Positions 46,018 through 55,958 of a stretch of 64,000 nt of DNA are shown here, piece after piece. The stretch is from JADFRG01 sp036986135 (lineage in GTDB: Bacteria > Chloroflexota > Anaerolineae > Anaerolineales > E44-bin32), in the NCBI GenBank assembly GCA_036986135.1, contig BTQZ01000002.1:124001-188000 (forward strand), given 5' to 3'. The notes under the pieces are model-generated. The model was given only the letters and a program-made list of their open reading frames with translations. It did not search any database and was not told where the DNA came from. Position 1 is the stretch's first letter. Each line of letters begins with the position of its first letter. The position numbers were made by a program, and so were the translations under genes.

Positions 46018-47250
46018 ATGCTTGACGCTCAAATGGAAGTGACCGTTGACGAGCTAAGAGGCCTTGTTTCGGAGCGCGCCATCGAAGGCGAGACGATGCT
46101 CCTGAACATGGGACCACAGCACCCCAGCACGCACGGCGTGCTGCGACTGCTCCTGGAGCTGGACGGCGAGACCATCGTCAATTGCGTGCCAGATATCGGT
46201 TTCCTCCACAGCGGCATCGAGAAGAACATGGAAGCCAAGACCTATGAAAAGGCCTTGGTCATGACCGACCGCATGGACTACTTGAACAATCTGGGCAATA
46301 ACCTGTGCTATTGCCTGGCGGTCGAAAAGCTCGTCGACCTCGATGTCCCACCCCGCGCGCAAGTGGTGCGTGTGCTGCTCACAGAGCTTCAGAGAATCGC
46401 CTCCCACCTAGTGTGGTTGGGCACCCACTCGCTCGATTTGGCGGCCATTTCCGTATTTTTTTACACGTTCCGCGAGCGGGAGATCCTGCTGGATATCTTC
46501 GAGATGTGCTCCGGACAGCGGATGATGACCTCCTATTTCCGTCCGGGCGGCCTATGGCGCGATCTCCCACCGGGCTTTGAGGAAGCGGTCCGGCAGTTTC
46601 TGGATCTCTTCCCAGGGCGAATCGAGGAATACGAAAGCATACTGACGGAGAATCCGCTCTATTTAGAGCGCACGAAAGGGATCGGGGTAATTTCAGCGGA
46701 AGAGGCCCTGGCGATAGGACTCACAGGCCCGAATCTGAGAGCCACCGGAATACCTTTGGATATGCGGAAGGCACTGCCCTACAGCGGCTATGAGCAGTTT
46801 GAGTTCGAGGTGCCAACGGCGACCTCGGGGGATACCTACGATCGCTATATCGTACGCATGGAAGAAATGCGACAGTCGCTGAAGATCGTTCGACAGTCGC
46901 TCGATCGGCTGCCGGAAGGACCCTTCCGCAGCAACAACCGCAAGTTCGTGCCGCCGCCGCGTTCGGAGCTGGGGCACAGCATGGAGGCCGTCATCCATCA
47001 CTTCAAATTGTGGACAGAGGGCTTTTCGGCTCCCAAAGGCGCGGTGTATATGCCGGTCGAGTCGCCGCGCGGCATCCTGGGATGCTATCTCGTTGGAGAT
47101 GGCGGGCCCAAGCCGCGGCGGGTGCACTTTCGCGCGCCGAGCTTCGCCAACTTACAGGCACTTCCCATGCTCTCCAGGGGCCACCTGGTTGCCGACGTTG
47201 TCGCCATCATCAGCAGCCTAGATCCCACACTGGGGGACGTAGATCGGTAG
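46018..47250 (+). CDS. nuoD: NADH-quinone oxidoreductase subunit D
   Basis: 410 residues from ATG 46018 with GAGGGCGCAC upstream; an in-frame TTG at 46006 is an alternative. The 49-kDa subunit signature is clear: MGPQHPSTHGVLRLLLELDG and IGFLHSGIEKNMEAKTYEKA. The C-terminal segment near the end binds quinone with NuoB. It is separated from nuoC by the tandem repeat, whose last frame ends 8 nt before this ATG. Confidence 0.95.
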   Translation: MLDAQMEVTVDELRGLVSERAIEGETMLLNMGPQHPSTHGVLRLLLELDGETIVNCVPDIGFLHSGIEKNMEAKTYEKALVMTDRMDYLNNLGNNLCYCLAVEKLVDLDVPPRAQVVRVLLTELQRIASHLVWLGTHSLDLAAISVFFYTFREREILLDIFEMCSGQRMMTSYFRPGGLWRDLPPGFEEAVRQFLDLFPGRIEEYESILTENPLYLERTKGIGVISAEEALAIGLTGPNLRATGIPLDMRKALPYSGYEQFEFEVPTATSGDTYDRYIVRMEEMRQSLKIVRQSLDRLPEGPFRSNNRKFVPPPRSELGHSMEAVIHHFKLWTEGFSAPKGAVYMPVESPRGILGCYLVGDGGPKPRRVHFRAPSFANLQALPMLSRGHLVADVVAIISSLDPTLGDVDR

Positions 47251-47254
47251 AGTC

Positions 47255-47755
47255 ATGCTGGCCGAAAACAACTCCCAAGAGATCGAAGCCATTCTGGCCA
47301 AGTATCCGCCGGATCAGAAACGTTCGGCGGTGATGCCGCTCTTGTTTCTAGCCCAGCGCGAGTATGGAACCCTGAGCCGCGAGGCGATTTCCGAGGTCAG
47401 TGAATTGCTCGGACTCCAGACTACAGAGGTGGCCTCGCTGGTGGGTTTCTATACCCTGTATCACGATCGACCGGGCGGCAAATATCGCATCCAAATCTGT
47501 ACAGATCTGCCATGCGTCTTGCGAGGCGCGCAGGAATTCGCGGACGAGTTGTGCGAGAAGTTGGGCCTCGAGATGGGCGGCACGACTCCTGACGGTCAGG
47601 TCACCGTTGAGGGAGTGAAGTGCCTTGCCGCATGCGATCGAGCTCCGATATTTCAGCTGCAGGAGCCGAACGGAATCCATTATTACGAAGACCAGTCTGT
47701 GGGTTCGGCCATGGCGGTGATCGAGGCACTCAGAGTAAAGGGCCAGGTTGGCTGA
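47255..47755 (+). CDS. nuoE: NADH-quinone oxidoreductase subunit E
   Basis: 166 residues. The 2Fe-2S cluster ligands are C82 and C87 (ICTDLPC) and C123 and C127 (KCLAAC), the thioredoxin-like fold of the 24-kDa subunit. It forms the NADH dehydrogenase module with NuoF and NuoG. Overlaps nuoF by 8 bp. Confidence 0.95.
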   Translation: MLAENNSQEIEAILAKYPPDQKRSAVMPLLFLAQREYGTLSREAISEVSELLGLQTTEVASLVGFYTLYHDRPGGKYRIQICTDLPCVLRGAQEFADELCEKLGLEMGGTTPDGQVTVEGVKCLAACDRAPIFQLQEPNGIHYYEDQSVGSAMAVIEALRVKGQVG

Positions 47756-49016
47756 ACACGTAATCCTGCGACACCGCGACTTGGAAGGGCTTGACCAGCT
47801 CGAGGTCTACCTCGAGAAGGGCGGCTTTGGCGCATTCGAGTCGATTGTCAAGAAGAAGTCCCCTCAGCAAGTAATCGATATCGTCAAGAAGTCTGGACTG
47901 CGGGGTCGAGGGGGGGCTGGATTCCCTACCGGAGTCAAATGGAGCTTCCTCACGCCGGATGTCTTTCCCCGCTACGTCATCGCAAACGCCGACGAGTCGG
48001 AGCCCGGAACATTCAAGGACCGCGAAATTATGGAGCGCAACCCCTTCCAATTCTTGGAGGGTGTGGCGATCTGTGCCTACGCCGCACAGGCGAATGTGGC
48101 TTACATCTATTGCCGGGGCGAATTCTGGGACCTCTCGCAAGAGCTTGATCGCAAGATCGAGCAACTAAAAGAACGAGGCCTGCTGGGAAAGAAGCTCTTT
48201 GGGAGCGACTACTCGCTCGAGATGTACACGCACCTGGGGGCGGGCGCCTATATCTGCGGCGAAGAGACCGCACTGCTTGAATCGCTCGAAGGCAAGTTGG
48301 GGCAGCCGAGATTGCGCCCCCCGTTTCCCGCCGCAGAAGGTCTCTACGGAAAGCCCACGGTGGTGAACAACGTTGAAACGCTCACCAATTTACCCCCAAT
48401 TATCGATCGCGGTGCAGAGTGGTACAGCAGCATCGGAACCGAGAAGAGCACCGGCACGAAGGTATTTTCAGTGTCCGGCAATATCGAACGGCCGGGCAAT
48501 TATGAGTTGCCGTTTGGAACGACTTTTCGCGAATTGATCTTCAAACACGCCGGCGGCATTCCAAACGGTAAGGCGATCAAGGCCATTCTGCCGGCGGGCG
48601 CTTCGGCCCCGATTCTGCCCGCTACTGAAGAAGTGTTGGACACCAGGATGGACTATGAATCGGTGGTAGAGGTTGGATCTTCATTGGGGTCTGCCTCGCT
48701 CATCGTGATCGACGAGACGGTGAATATCGCCTGGGTGGAATACAAGATCACGGACTTCTTCGAGCATGAGACCTGCGGCAAATGCACTCCCTGTAGGGAC
48801 GGCACCTACTGGATGAAGAATATCTTTGAGCGCATCATGGGCGATGCGGCGCAGCCGCACGAGATTGACCTGCTCCACTCGGTTGGACTGGGGATTCAAG
48901 GCAAGAGTCTATGTGCGCTGGGAGAGTTCGCGGCGTTGGCGGTCACTTCTGCAGTGGAGCGCTTCAGGCCGGAATTCGACCTGCACGTCGTGGACGATTC
49001 GAGCAAGGCCGCATGA
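47748..49016 (+). CDS. nuoF: NADH-quinone oxidoreductase subunit F
   Basis: 422 residues from a TTG. The NADH and FMN sites are conserved (GRGGAGFPTGVKWSF; GAGAYICGEETALLESLEG), and the C-terminal 4Fe-4S cluster N3 is bound by ETCGKCTPC and a later Cys. It oxidises NADH and starts the electron chain of complex I. Overlaps nuoG by 4 bp. Confidence 0.95.
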   Translation: MAEHVILRHRDLEGLDQLEVYLEKGGFGAFESIVKKKSPQQVIDIVKKSGLRGRGGAGFPTGVKWSFLTPDVFPRYVIANADESEPGTFKDREIMERNPFQFLEGVAICAYAAQANVAYIYCRGEFWDLSQELDRKIEQLKERGLLGKKLFGSDYSLEMYTHLGAGAYICGEETALLESLEGKLGQPRLRPPFPAAEGLYGKPTVVNNVETLTNLPPIIDRGAEWYSSIGTEKSTGTKVFSVSGNIERPGNYELPFGTTFRELIFKHAGGIPNGKAIKAILPAGASAPILPATEEVLDTRMDYESVVEVGSSLGSASLIVIDETVNIAWVEYKITDFFEHETCGKCTPCRDGTYWMKNIFERIMGDAAQPHEIDLLHSVGLGIQGKSLCALGEFAALAVTSAVERFRPEFDLHVVDDSSKAA

Positions 49017-51499
49017 GCGTAACACTCACGATAGACGGAACGAGTGTCACCGTTCCCGAAGGTACGTTGATTGTGAACGCCGCCAAGCGCATGGGCATAG
49101 ATGTGCCCGTTTTCTGCTACCACCCCAAGATGGAGCCCGTCGGCATGTGCCGCGTGTGCCTGGTGGAGATCGGGCGTCCGGCTCGGGATCGGGCCACGCG
49201 TGAAGTACTGCTCGACGATTCTGGCAATCCGGTGATCCAGTTCGGGCCGAACCTCGAGTTGGCCTGCGCCACACCGGTCGGCGAGGGTTGGCAGGTACGG
49301 GTAGCGAGCGAGAAGGCGATTCAAGGGCGCAACCAGATCGTTGAATACCTGCTTACCTCCCATCCGCTCGACTGCCCGATCTGCGATAAGGGCGGCGAGT
49401 GCCCGCTCCAGAATCTCACGATGGGGCACGGACCGGGTGAGAGTCGGTTCCTTTACGATGACAAGATCCATTTCGCCAAGCACGTTCCGCTGGGGGAATT
49501 GATCTATCTCGATCGGGAACGATGTATCCAATGCGCACGATGCACCCGGTTCCAGGACGAGGTCGTAGACGACCCGGTCATCGGCTTTTATGAGCGCGGA
49601 CGTCGGCTCGAAATCATCACCTATTCGGACCCGGGATTCGATTCATACTTCTCCGGCAACACGACCGACATTTGCCCGGTGGGCGCGCTGACGACCGCCG
49701 ACTTCCGATTTGGGGCGCGCCCGTGGGAGCTCAATTCGGCGGCCTCGATCTGCCCGCATTGCCCGGTGGGATGCAATCTGACTTTGAGCACCCGTCGCGA
49801 GGCGCGTCAAGCGGGGCGGGACGTCATCAAGCGCGTCATGCCGCGGCAGAACGAACACGTCAATGAGATCTGGATATGTGACAAGGGCCGCTTCGTCCAC
49901 CACTACGCTCAGAGCCCAGAGCGATTGACGACGCCGCTTGTACGTGTGAGCGGGACGCTGGTCAAGGCCTCGTGGGAGCAGGCCCTAACGCGCGCTGCAG
50001 AAGGTCTAAAGGAAGGCGGTAAGCATTCGATCGGAATCGCGAGCGGCCGTCTGACGAATGAGGACCTATTCAACTTACGAGTGCTTTTGGGCGAGTTGGG
50101 CGGAAAAGCGATCCTGTCGGATGCGATGGCAGGTGGAAACCTCGTTCAGCGCTATGGCGTCGGCGTGGGGACAAATCTCAGCTCGCTGGGCAAAGGTGAC
50201 GCAGCTCTGGTGATCGCCTCCGATCTGCATGAAGAGGCACCCATATGGTGGCTGCGGCTCAAGCAGGCCGCGGAACGCGGTGCCACATTGATCGTGGCAA
50301 ATGCACGCGCAACCCGCCTCGACGACTACGCGCAGCACATCCTGCGCTTTGCCCCGGGTGAAGCGGTGCACACTGCCCTAGGCCTGCTCCAAGTCATCGG
50401 AGGAGATCCGGAGCTCGCAAGATTCGAGGGGGATCGAGAGCTCAAAACTGCGGCACGCGCGTTCAAGAGGGCGAGCAATGCTACTGTCTTCTTCGGTCAG
50501 GAGGGTCTGAACTACGCTGGGACCGAGGCGCTGGCGCGCGCCTGCGCACTGGTGATCGAGGCCAAGGGAGGCTTGGGTGAGCCGAACAACGGGCTTGTGG
50601 CTGTGTGGCCGCGCGCCAACACTCAGGGTGCATGGGATATGGGCTTGCGACCGGATCCTGGGGGGTTGAACGGTGCTCTCGAAGGAGCGAAGGCGGCCTA
50701 CATCGTGGCATCAGATCCCGCCGGCGATGGATCCGCCTCGCTTGATAAGCTCTCCACGCTAATTGTTCAGGACTTATTCCTTACTGCGACCGCGGAGTTG
50801 GCAGACGTGGTCTTGCCCGCACAGTCCTTTGTCGAGCGCGCGGGCACGTTCACGAACGGCGAGCGCCGGGTGCAGCGGCTCTATCCCGCGGTCAGCGAGC
50901 CATCGGGGAGCCTTCCGGATTGGAAGATTGTGGCTGAAGTGGCTCGCCGGCTGGAGGTCGGTCTGGAAGATACGGCGGCTCCGCTCGTGTTCGAGCGCAT
51001 CGCAAGCGAGGTTCGAGACTACTCGGAGCTTAGCTACGATGGTCTGGCGGCGGTTGAGCCGCAGTGGCCGCAGGTTGGGGGTGCGGACCTTTACTTCGGT
51101 GGAACGGCCTACGCCAACAAGCAGGGGCTGGGTGTTCAGCTAGCGCCGCGCAGGTCCGGCCGACCTTTGAAATGGAAGGCGCCTCCTAGGGCAAGCGCCG
51201 CCCAGGATCTCCTGATCGTGCCGGTCACGAAGCTATATGATCGGGGCGGCACTTTGCGATCTTCCAGATTGCTCGAGGCTCGGATCGCTCCACTTCAGAT
51301 GACTCTGCATCCCTCTGAAATCGAGCGTCTGGGGCTCTCAGAGGCCGAGGAGGCGGAGATCCGCTGGGATGGACGAGTGGAGCGGTTGAAATTCACGCCG
51401 AGCACCGACGTACCGCCCGGCTCCGCGCTGGTTCCACGCAGCGTCGGCCTGGCTCTGCTGGAACCGACCCCGGTAACGGTGAGGCGGCCAGAATCGTGA
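49013..51499 (+). CDS. nuoG: NADH-quinone oxidoreductase subunit G
   Basis: 828 residues; ATG at 49013 overlaps the nuoF stop. The N-terminal 2Fe-2S domain (CYHPKMEPVGMCRVC), the His-type 4Fe-4S region (CPICDKGGECPLQ), further 4Fe-4S motifs (CIQCARC, CPVGAL) and an additional CPHCPVGCN cluster precede a molybdopterin-oxidoreductase-like body. The extra CxxCxxxC type cluster is the one found in some bacterial NuoG proteins. Confidence 0.94.
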   Translation: MSVTLTIDGTSVTVPEGTLIVNAAKRMGIDVPVFCYHPKMEPVGMCRVCLVEIGRPARDRATREVLLDDSGNPVIQFGPNLELACATPVGEGWQVRVASEKAIQGRNQIVEYLLTSHPLDCPICDKGGECPLQNLTMGHGPGESRFLYDDKIHFAKHVPLGELIYLDRERCIQCARCTRFQDEVVDDPVIGFYERGRRLEIITYSDPGFDSYFSGNTTDICPVGALTTADFRFGARPWELNSAASICPHCPVGCNLTLSTRREARQAGRDVIKRVMPRQNEHVNEIWICDKGRFVHHYAQSPERLTTPLVRVSGTLVKASWEQALTRAAEGLKEGGKHSIGIASGRLTNEDLFNLRVLLGELGGKAILSDAMAGGNLVQRYGVGVGTNLSSLGKGDAALVIASDLHEEAPIWWLRLKQAAERGATLIVANARATRLDDYAQHILRFAPGEAVHTALGLLQVIGGDPELARFEGDRELKTAARAFKRASNATVFFGQEGLNYAGTEALARACALVIEAKGGLGEPNNGLVAVWPRANTQGAWDMGLRPDPGGLNGALEGAKAAYIVASDPAGDGSASLDKLSTLIVQDLFLTATAELADVVLPAQSFVERAGTFTNGERRVQRLYPAVSEPSGSLPDWKIVAEVARRLEVGLEDTAAPLVFERIASEVRDYSELSYDGLAAVEPQWPQVGGADLYFGGTAYANKQGLGVQLAPRRSGRPLKWKAPPRASAAQDLLIVPVTKLYDRGGTLRSSRLLEARIAPLQMTLHPSEIERLGLSEAEEAEIRWDGRVERLKFTPSTDVPPGSALVPRSVGLALLEPTPVTVRRPES

Positions 51500-52506
51500 T
51501 TTCTTTTGCATCCGTAGTGGAGTGGTCCATCAAATCTCTGGTGCTCATCACCATCATCCTGGGTGGATTCGCGTATTTGACGCTGTTTGAGCGGAGGGCG
51601 ATCGCTCGGATCCAGGCCCGCATCGGGCCCAATCGAGCGGGGCCGCAAGGTCTACTGCAGCCGATTGCGGATGGGATCAAGCTCCTTTTCAAGGAGGAGC
51701 TGATCCCAGACCGGGCTGACAAAGTGTTATTCGTGTTGGCTCCCATTATTACGGTGGTACCTGTGCTGCTGCTGCTGGCAGTCATTCCGCTGGGGCCGGA
51801 CATCGAGCTCTTCGGTCAGCAGATCAGCTTGGGTCTGGCATCCGAGATCGACGTGGGTGTGCTCTTTATTCTGGCGGTAGCCTCCATTGCTGTTTATGGC
51901 ATCGTAATTGCCGGCTGGTCCTCATACAGCAAATACTCCCTACTGGGTGCGGTGCGTGCTTCGGCCCAGATGGTGAGCTACGAGCTTGCGCTGGGATTGG
52001 CCATCGTGGGCCCGATCCTGCTCGCGGGCTCGATGAGCGTGGTAGATATTGTGGCCGATCAGCAAGGCCTCTGGTACGCGATCTTGCAGCCGGTCGGGTT
52101 TCTGATCTTCGTGATTGCTGCAGTGGCGGAAGTCAATCGAGCGCCGTTCGACATGCCGGAGGCTGAGCAGGAGCTGACCGCAGGCTACCACACCGAGTAT
52201 TCGGGCATGAAATTCACGCTCTTTTTCATGGCCGAGTACGGGAAGATGATTGCGGTCAGCTTCATCGCTGCCACCCTGTTCCTTGGAGGTTACTGGGGAC
52301 CTTTTGTTGATCGCATCGGCTTGCTGGGACCGGTCTATCTGTTCGCCAAGGTAGTGGCGCTTCTCTTCTTTATGGTCTGGATTCGTGCCACTCTGCCGCG
52401 GCTGCGTTACGATCGGCTGATGGCCTTTGGCTGGAAAATTCTGCTTCCGGTTGCGCTGCTTAACGTCGTTATCACGGGCGGCCTCATCGTGGTGCTGAAC
52501 TTATGA
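51496..52506 (+). CDS. nuoH: NADH-quinone oxidoreductase subunit H
   Basis: 336 residues from GTG, about eight spans. Conserved quinone-cavity sequence: ERRAIARIQARIGPNRAGP and EVNRAPFDMPEAEQEL. It couples the redox arm to the proton-pumping membrane arm. Overlaps both neighbours by 4 bp. Confidence 0.95.
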   Translation: MISFASVVEWSIKSLVLITIILGGFAYLTLFERRAIARIQARIGPNRAGPQGLLQPIADGIKLLFKEELIPDRADKVLFVLAPIITVVPVLLLLAVIPLGPDIELFGQQISLGLASEIDVGVLFILAVASIAVYGIVIAGWSSYSKYSLLGAVRASAQMVSYELALGLAIVGPILLAGSMSVVDIVADQQGLWYAILQPVGFLIFVIAAVAEVNRAPFDMPEAEQELTAGYHTEYSGMKFTLFFMAEYGKMIAVSFIAATLFLGGYWGPFVDRIGLLGPVYLFAKVVALLFFMVWIRATLPRLRYDRLMAFGWKILLPVALLNVVITGGLIVVLNL

Positions 52507-53006
52507 AACCTCTCGAGCTCGTGCGCGGACTGGGTACCACGTTGTCCATGATGTTTGAGCGGCCGGTTACGTACCAGTATCCCGAGGTCAAACGCCCGGT
52601 CCGGGAGCGCTTCAAAGGACGGCACGAACTGAAACGCTACGACAACGGTCTGGAGAAGTGTATCGGCTGCTCGCTATGCGAAGCAGCGTGTCCAGCGGAT
52701 GCAATTTTTGTTGAGTCAGCGGAGAACACCGATTCAGAACGCTACTCGCCGGGTGAGCGCTACGCCAGCACGTATGAGATCAACATGCTGCGCTGCATCT
52801 TCTGCGGGTACTGCGAAGATGCTTGCCCGACGGAGGCCATCGTCCTGGAACACAACTATGAGCTATCCTACACGAATCGTCGGGAGGCGATCTACACGCG
52901 TGAGATGCTGCTGGTGCCGGTGCCCCAGTCGGGAAGTCTCACGCCAATGAAAACGACGCCCGGAGATTTCGACCGTTCCATCCCAGAGATGGACGATCCG
53001 CAATAG
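52503..53006 (+). CDS. nuoI: NADH-quinone oxidoreductase subunit I
   Basis: 167 residues with two 4Fe-4S ferredoxin motifs, CIGCSLCEAACP and CIFCGYCEDACP, which carry electrons to N2. The C-terminal 30 residues are polar and probably flexible. A 73-bp gap follows before nuoJ. Confidence 0.95.
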   Translation: MKPLELVRGLGTTLSMMFERPVTYQYPEVKRPVRERFKGRHELKRYDNGLEKCIGCSLCEAACPADAIFVESAENTDSERYSPGERYASTYEINMLRCIFCGYCEDACPTEAIVLEHNYELSYTNRREAIYTREMLLVPVPQSGSLTPMKTTPGDFDRSIPEMDDPQ

Positions 53007-53079
53007 AGGCTGGGCGCCGAATAGACAATATCGGTGGGTTGGAGAAGGACCCGCGCAGCCGGATGCAACGAAATAACGC

Positions 53080-53592
53080 ATGACAGTTGAATTCGCGATC
53101 TTCCTGGGTCTGTCGCTTGTCGCGGTCGGCGCAGCTATCGGCATGCTCGTCAGCCGCAACGCGGTCTATTCGGTGCTCTTCTTGGTCATTGTCTTCCTGG
53201 CCATCGCAGTGCTCTTCCTGCTCCTGTCGGCGGCTTTCATTGCCATGGTTCAGGTGGCGGTCTATGCGGGCGCCATCATGATCTTGTTCCTTTTCGTGAT
53301 CATGTTGCTGGGTCCGGAATACGTTGAATCCGAGCCCAGCCACCCCTGGCAATTCGCCACCGCGCTCGTGCTCAGCTTTGCGCTCATCATCCAATTTCTA
53401 ATTGTCGCGATCGTCCTGCCTGGCGAATCCGGAGGCGACATTGGTGAGGTGGCGCAAGGTTTTGGCAGTCCTGCGAGCATTGGAACCCTGCTCTTCAAGG
53501 AGTATTTGATTCCCTTTGAAGTGGCCTCTCTATTGCTTCTGGCAGCCATGGTGGGCGCCATTGTCCTGACACGCGGGGAGCATCCGAGATGA
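53080..53592 (+). CDS. nuoJ: NADH-quinone oxidoreductase subunit J
   Basis: 170 residues with five membrane spans; the segment AVYAGAIMILFLFVIMLLG is the pi-bulge helix of the family. Overlaps nuoK by 4 bp. Confidence 0.93.
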   Translation: MTVEFAIFLGLSLVAVGAAIGMLVSRNAVYSVLFLVIVFLAIAVLFLLLSAAFIAMVQVAVYAGAIMILFLFVIMLLGPEYVESEPSHPWQFATALVLSFALIIQFLIVAIVLPGESGGDIGEVAQGFGSPASIGTLLFKEYLIPFEVASLLLLAAMVGAIVLTRGEHPR

Positions 53593-53900
53593 TCCCCGGC
53601 GTCTCAATGACGCACATCTTGATCCTTTCCGGAGTGCTGTTCACGCTCGGGGCTTTGGGAGTGCTAATTCGGCGCAATTCCATCGTAATGTTCATGGCCA
53701 TCGAGCTGATGCTTAATGCCGCTAACCTGGCTTTCGTAGGGTTTGCGAGATCCATGGAGGCCCTGAGCGGCCAGGTGTTTGTGTTTTTCGTCATCGCGGT
53801 CGCCGCGGCGGAAGTGGCGGTTGGACTGGCCTTAATTGTTTCGGTCTACCGAAGCCGTAGCAGCATCGATATCGACAAGGTAAGCGATCTCAGGGGATGA
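53589..53900 (+). CDS. nuoK: NADH-quinone oxidoreductase subunit K
   Basis: 103 residues with three spans and the two key buried glutamates (in MAIELMLNAANLAF and AAAEVAVGLALIV). ATG at 53589 overlaps the nuoJ stop, and the gene overlaps nuoL by 4 bp. Confidence 0.94.
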   Translation: MIPGVSMTHILILSGVLFTLGALGVLIRRNSIVMFMAIELMLNAANLAFVGFARSMEALSGQVFVFFVIAVAAAEVAVGLALIVSVYRSRSSIDIDKVSDLRG

Positions 53901-55942
53901 CTGCAGGTACGCTTTTCGGTCTAGCTCCGCTCATAATCCTCTTCCCGCTCCTGGGTCTGGCAGTCAACATGATTGCCGGCCGGCGCATAGGCGAGCGAGG
54001 GGTGGGCATCGTGGCCAGCGCGGCGATCGGACTGGCGTTTGTGATTGCGATGCTCCAGTTCATCGCGTTGGGAATGGATCCGGATGGCGCCACGGTACGC
54101 ATCGCCGAATGGATCGTGATCGGGCAGCTCGAAATCGAGTGGGCGCTGCAAATCGATTCGTTGGCCGTGACCATGATGCTAACCGTGACCGGAGTAGGGG
54201 GCCTGATCCACATCTATGCCATCGCCTACATGCACGACGACGTGCGCTTTCAGGGCGATCCCTCCCGCTTCCCACGTTTCTTCGTCTACTTCAATCTCTT
54301 CATGGCGGCCATGCTGATTCTGGTCACAGGAAACAGCTACCTCACGATGTTCGTGGGCTGGGAAGGCGTGGGGTTGAGCTCCTACCTGCTGATCAGCTTC
54401 TGGTATGAGAAGGGCGAGGACGGGATCGGCAACGCATTGGCAGGTAAGAAAGCCTTTGTCGTCAACCGTATCGGAGACTTTGGCTTTATTATCGCCATGC
54501 TGGTCACCTTCTGGTTCTTCGGCACGCTGACTTTCGAAGAGGTCTTTCGTGAAGCGGAAGTCATGGGAACCGCCGCGGTCGGCGCCGCCACCGTCATCAC
54601 GCTCCTCCTTTTCGTCGGCGCGATCGGCAAGTCGGCCCAGATACCGCTCTTTATCTGGCTACCGGATGCGATGGCCGGACCGACTCCAGTTTCGGCTCTC
54701 ATCCACGCCGCAACGATGGTGACGGCCGGCATCTACATGCTTGTTCGCAATGCACCGTTGCTTGAGCTGGCGACCGTGACACCGGACATCATTGCGATTG
54801 TCGGAGCCGCTACCGCGCTGCTCGCGGCCAGCATCGCGGTCGCTCGGTTTGACATCAAGCGCGTGCTTGCTTATTCCACGATCAGTCAACTGGGGTTCAT
54901 GATCGCTGCGGTGGGGATCGGAGCCTATGTAGCCGCCATCTTCCATCTTGTGGCGCATGCCTTCTTCAAGGCGCTGCTGTTTCTTTCGGCTGGTTCAGTG
55001 ATCCAAGGCGTGGAGCACGCGCACCACCACGGGGATTCGCCGGAGGAGGATTTCAATCCAAACGACATGCGAGTAATGGGTGGGTTGAGAACGCGGATGA
55101 AGGCCACCTTCTGGGTGTATCTCATGGGTGCGCTGGCGCTGGTGGGCATACCGCCGCTGGTTGGTTTCTTCTCAAAGGACGAGATTCTCGCAGACGCCTC
55201 GCTGGTAAATCCCGCAGTCTTTTGGATGCTTGTGATCTCCGCCTTTCTCACCGCTTTCTACATAGCCCGCCAGGCCCTGATGGTCTTCTTCGGAAAACCG
55301 CGCTCGAAGGCCGCCGAGGCTGCGAAAGAAAGCTCGATCCTTATGGTGGCCCCGCTGGTGGCGCTGGCAATCCTGGCGGTGGGCGGCGGCCTCATCAATG
55401 GCCCCGGCCTGCTCCCGCTCACGCACTTCCTGGAAGAGACCCTCGAAGACATTGAGGAGTCGGAGTTCATAGCCGCAGTCGCGATCTTCACGACGATTCT
55501 GGCCCTGATCTCAATTGGGCTGGCCTGGCTGGTTTATGGCCGCCGCCCAGTAATGTCCGGTGGGACAGATCCGCTGCAATCCAAGCTCGGGCCGCTATGG
55601 ACCGCGATTCGTCGTCGGTGGTGGGTGGATGAGTTTTATGACTGGCTGATCGTCAGACGATATGTCTCATTGACGCGGTGGTTAGCTGAAGTTGTGGACG
55701 ATAGATTTCTACACGATTGGGTACACGATACGGTGATCGCGCCTAGCTACGTTCGAGCCACAAATTGGCTGGCCAGCGTAGTTGACCTTCGACTTATTGA
55801 TCGTGGGTTCGATGGGTTGGGGGCCATTACGCGCAGAGGCGCCGCCGGGCTGAGCGTGCTGCAGACCGGCTACGTGCGCAATTATGCCGTCGCGGTATTC
55901 ATTGGACTGGTGCTTGTGGTGAGCTACCTGCTGCTGCGCTAG
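53897..55942 (+). CDS. nuoL: NADH-quinone oxidoreductase subunit L
   Basis: 681 residues, the antiporter-like subunit at the distal end of the arm. WEGVGLSSYLLISFWYEK carries the key Glu; KSAQIPLFIWLPDAMAGPTP carries the key Lys. The C-terminal 130 residues contain the lateral helix and last span. 16 bp separate it from nuoM. Confidence 0.95.
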   Translation: MTAGTLFGLAPLIILFPLLGLAVNMIAGRRIGERGVGIVASAAIGLAFVIAMLQFIALGMDPDGATVRIAEWIVIGQLEIEWALQIDSLAVTMMLTVTGVGGLIHIYAIAYMHDDVRFQGDPSRFPRFFVYFNLFMAAMLILVTGNSYLTMFVGWEGVGLSSYLLISFWYEKGEDGIGNALAGKKAFVVNRIGDFGFIIAMLVTFWFFGTLTFEEVFREAEVMGTAAVGAATVITLLLFVGAIGKSAQIPLFIWLPDAMAGPTPVSALIHAATMVTAGIYMLVRNAPLLELATVTPDIIAIVGAATALLAASIAVARFDIKRVLAYSTISQLGFMIAAVGIGAYVAAIFHLVAHAFFKALLFLSAGSVIQGVEHAHHHGDSPEEDFNPNDMRVMGGLRTRMKATFWVYLMGALALVGIPPLVGFFSKDEILADASLVNPAVFWMLVISAFLTAFYIARQALMVFFGKPRSKAAEAAKESSILMVAPLVALAILAVGGGLINGPGLLPLTHFLEETLEDIEESEFIAAVAIFTTILALISIGLAWLVYGRRPVMSGGTDPLQSKLGPLWTAIRRRWWVDEFYDWLIVRRYVSLTRWLAEVVDDRFLHDWVHDTVIAPSYVRATNWLASVVDLRLIDRGFDGLGAITRRGAAGLSVLQTGYVRNYAVAVFIGLVLVVSYLLLR

Positions 55943-55958
55943 GGATCAGGGAAACCAT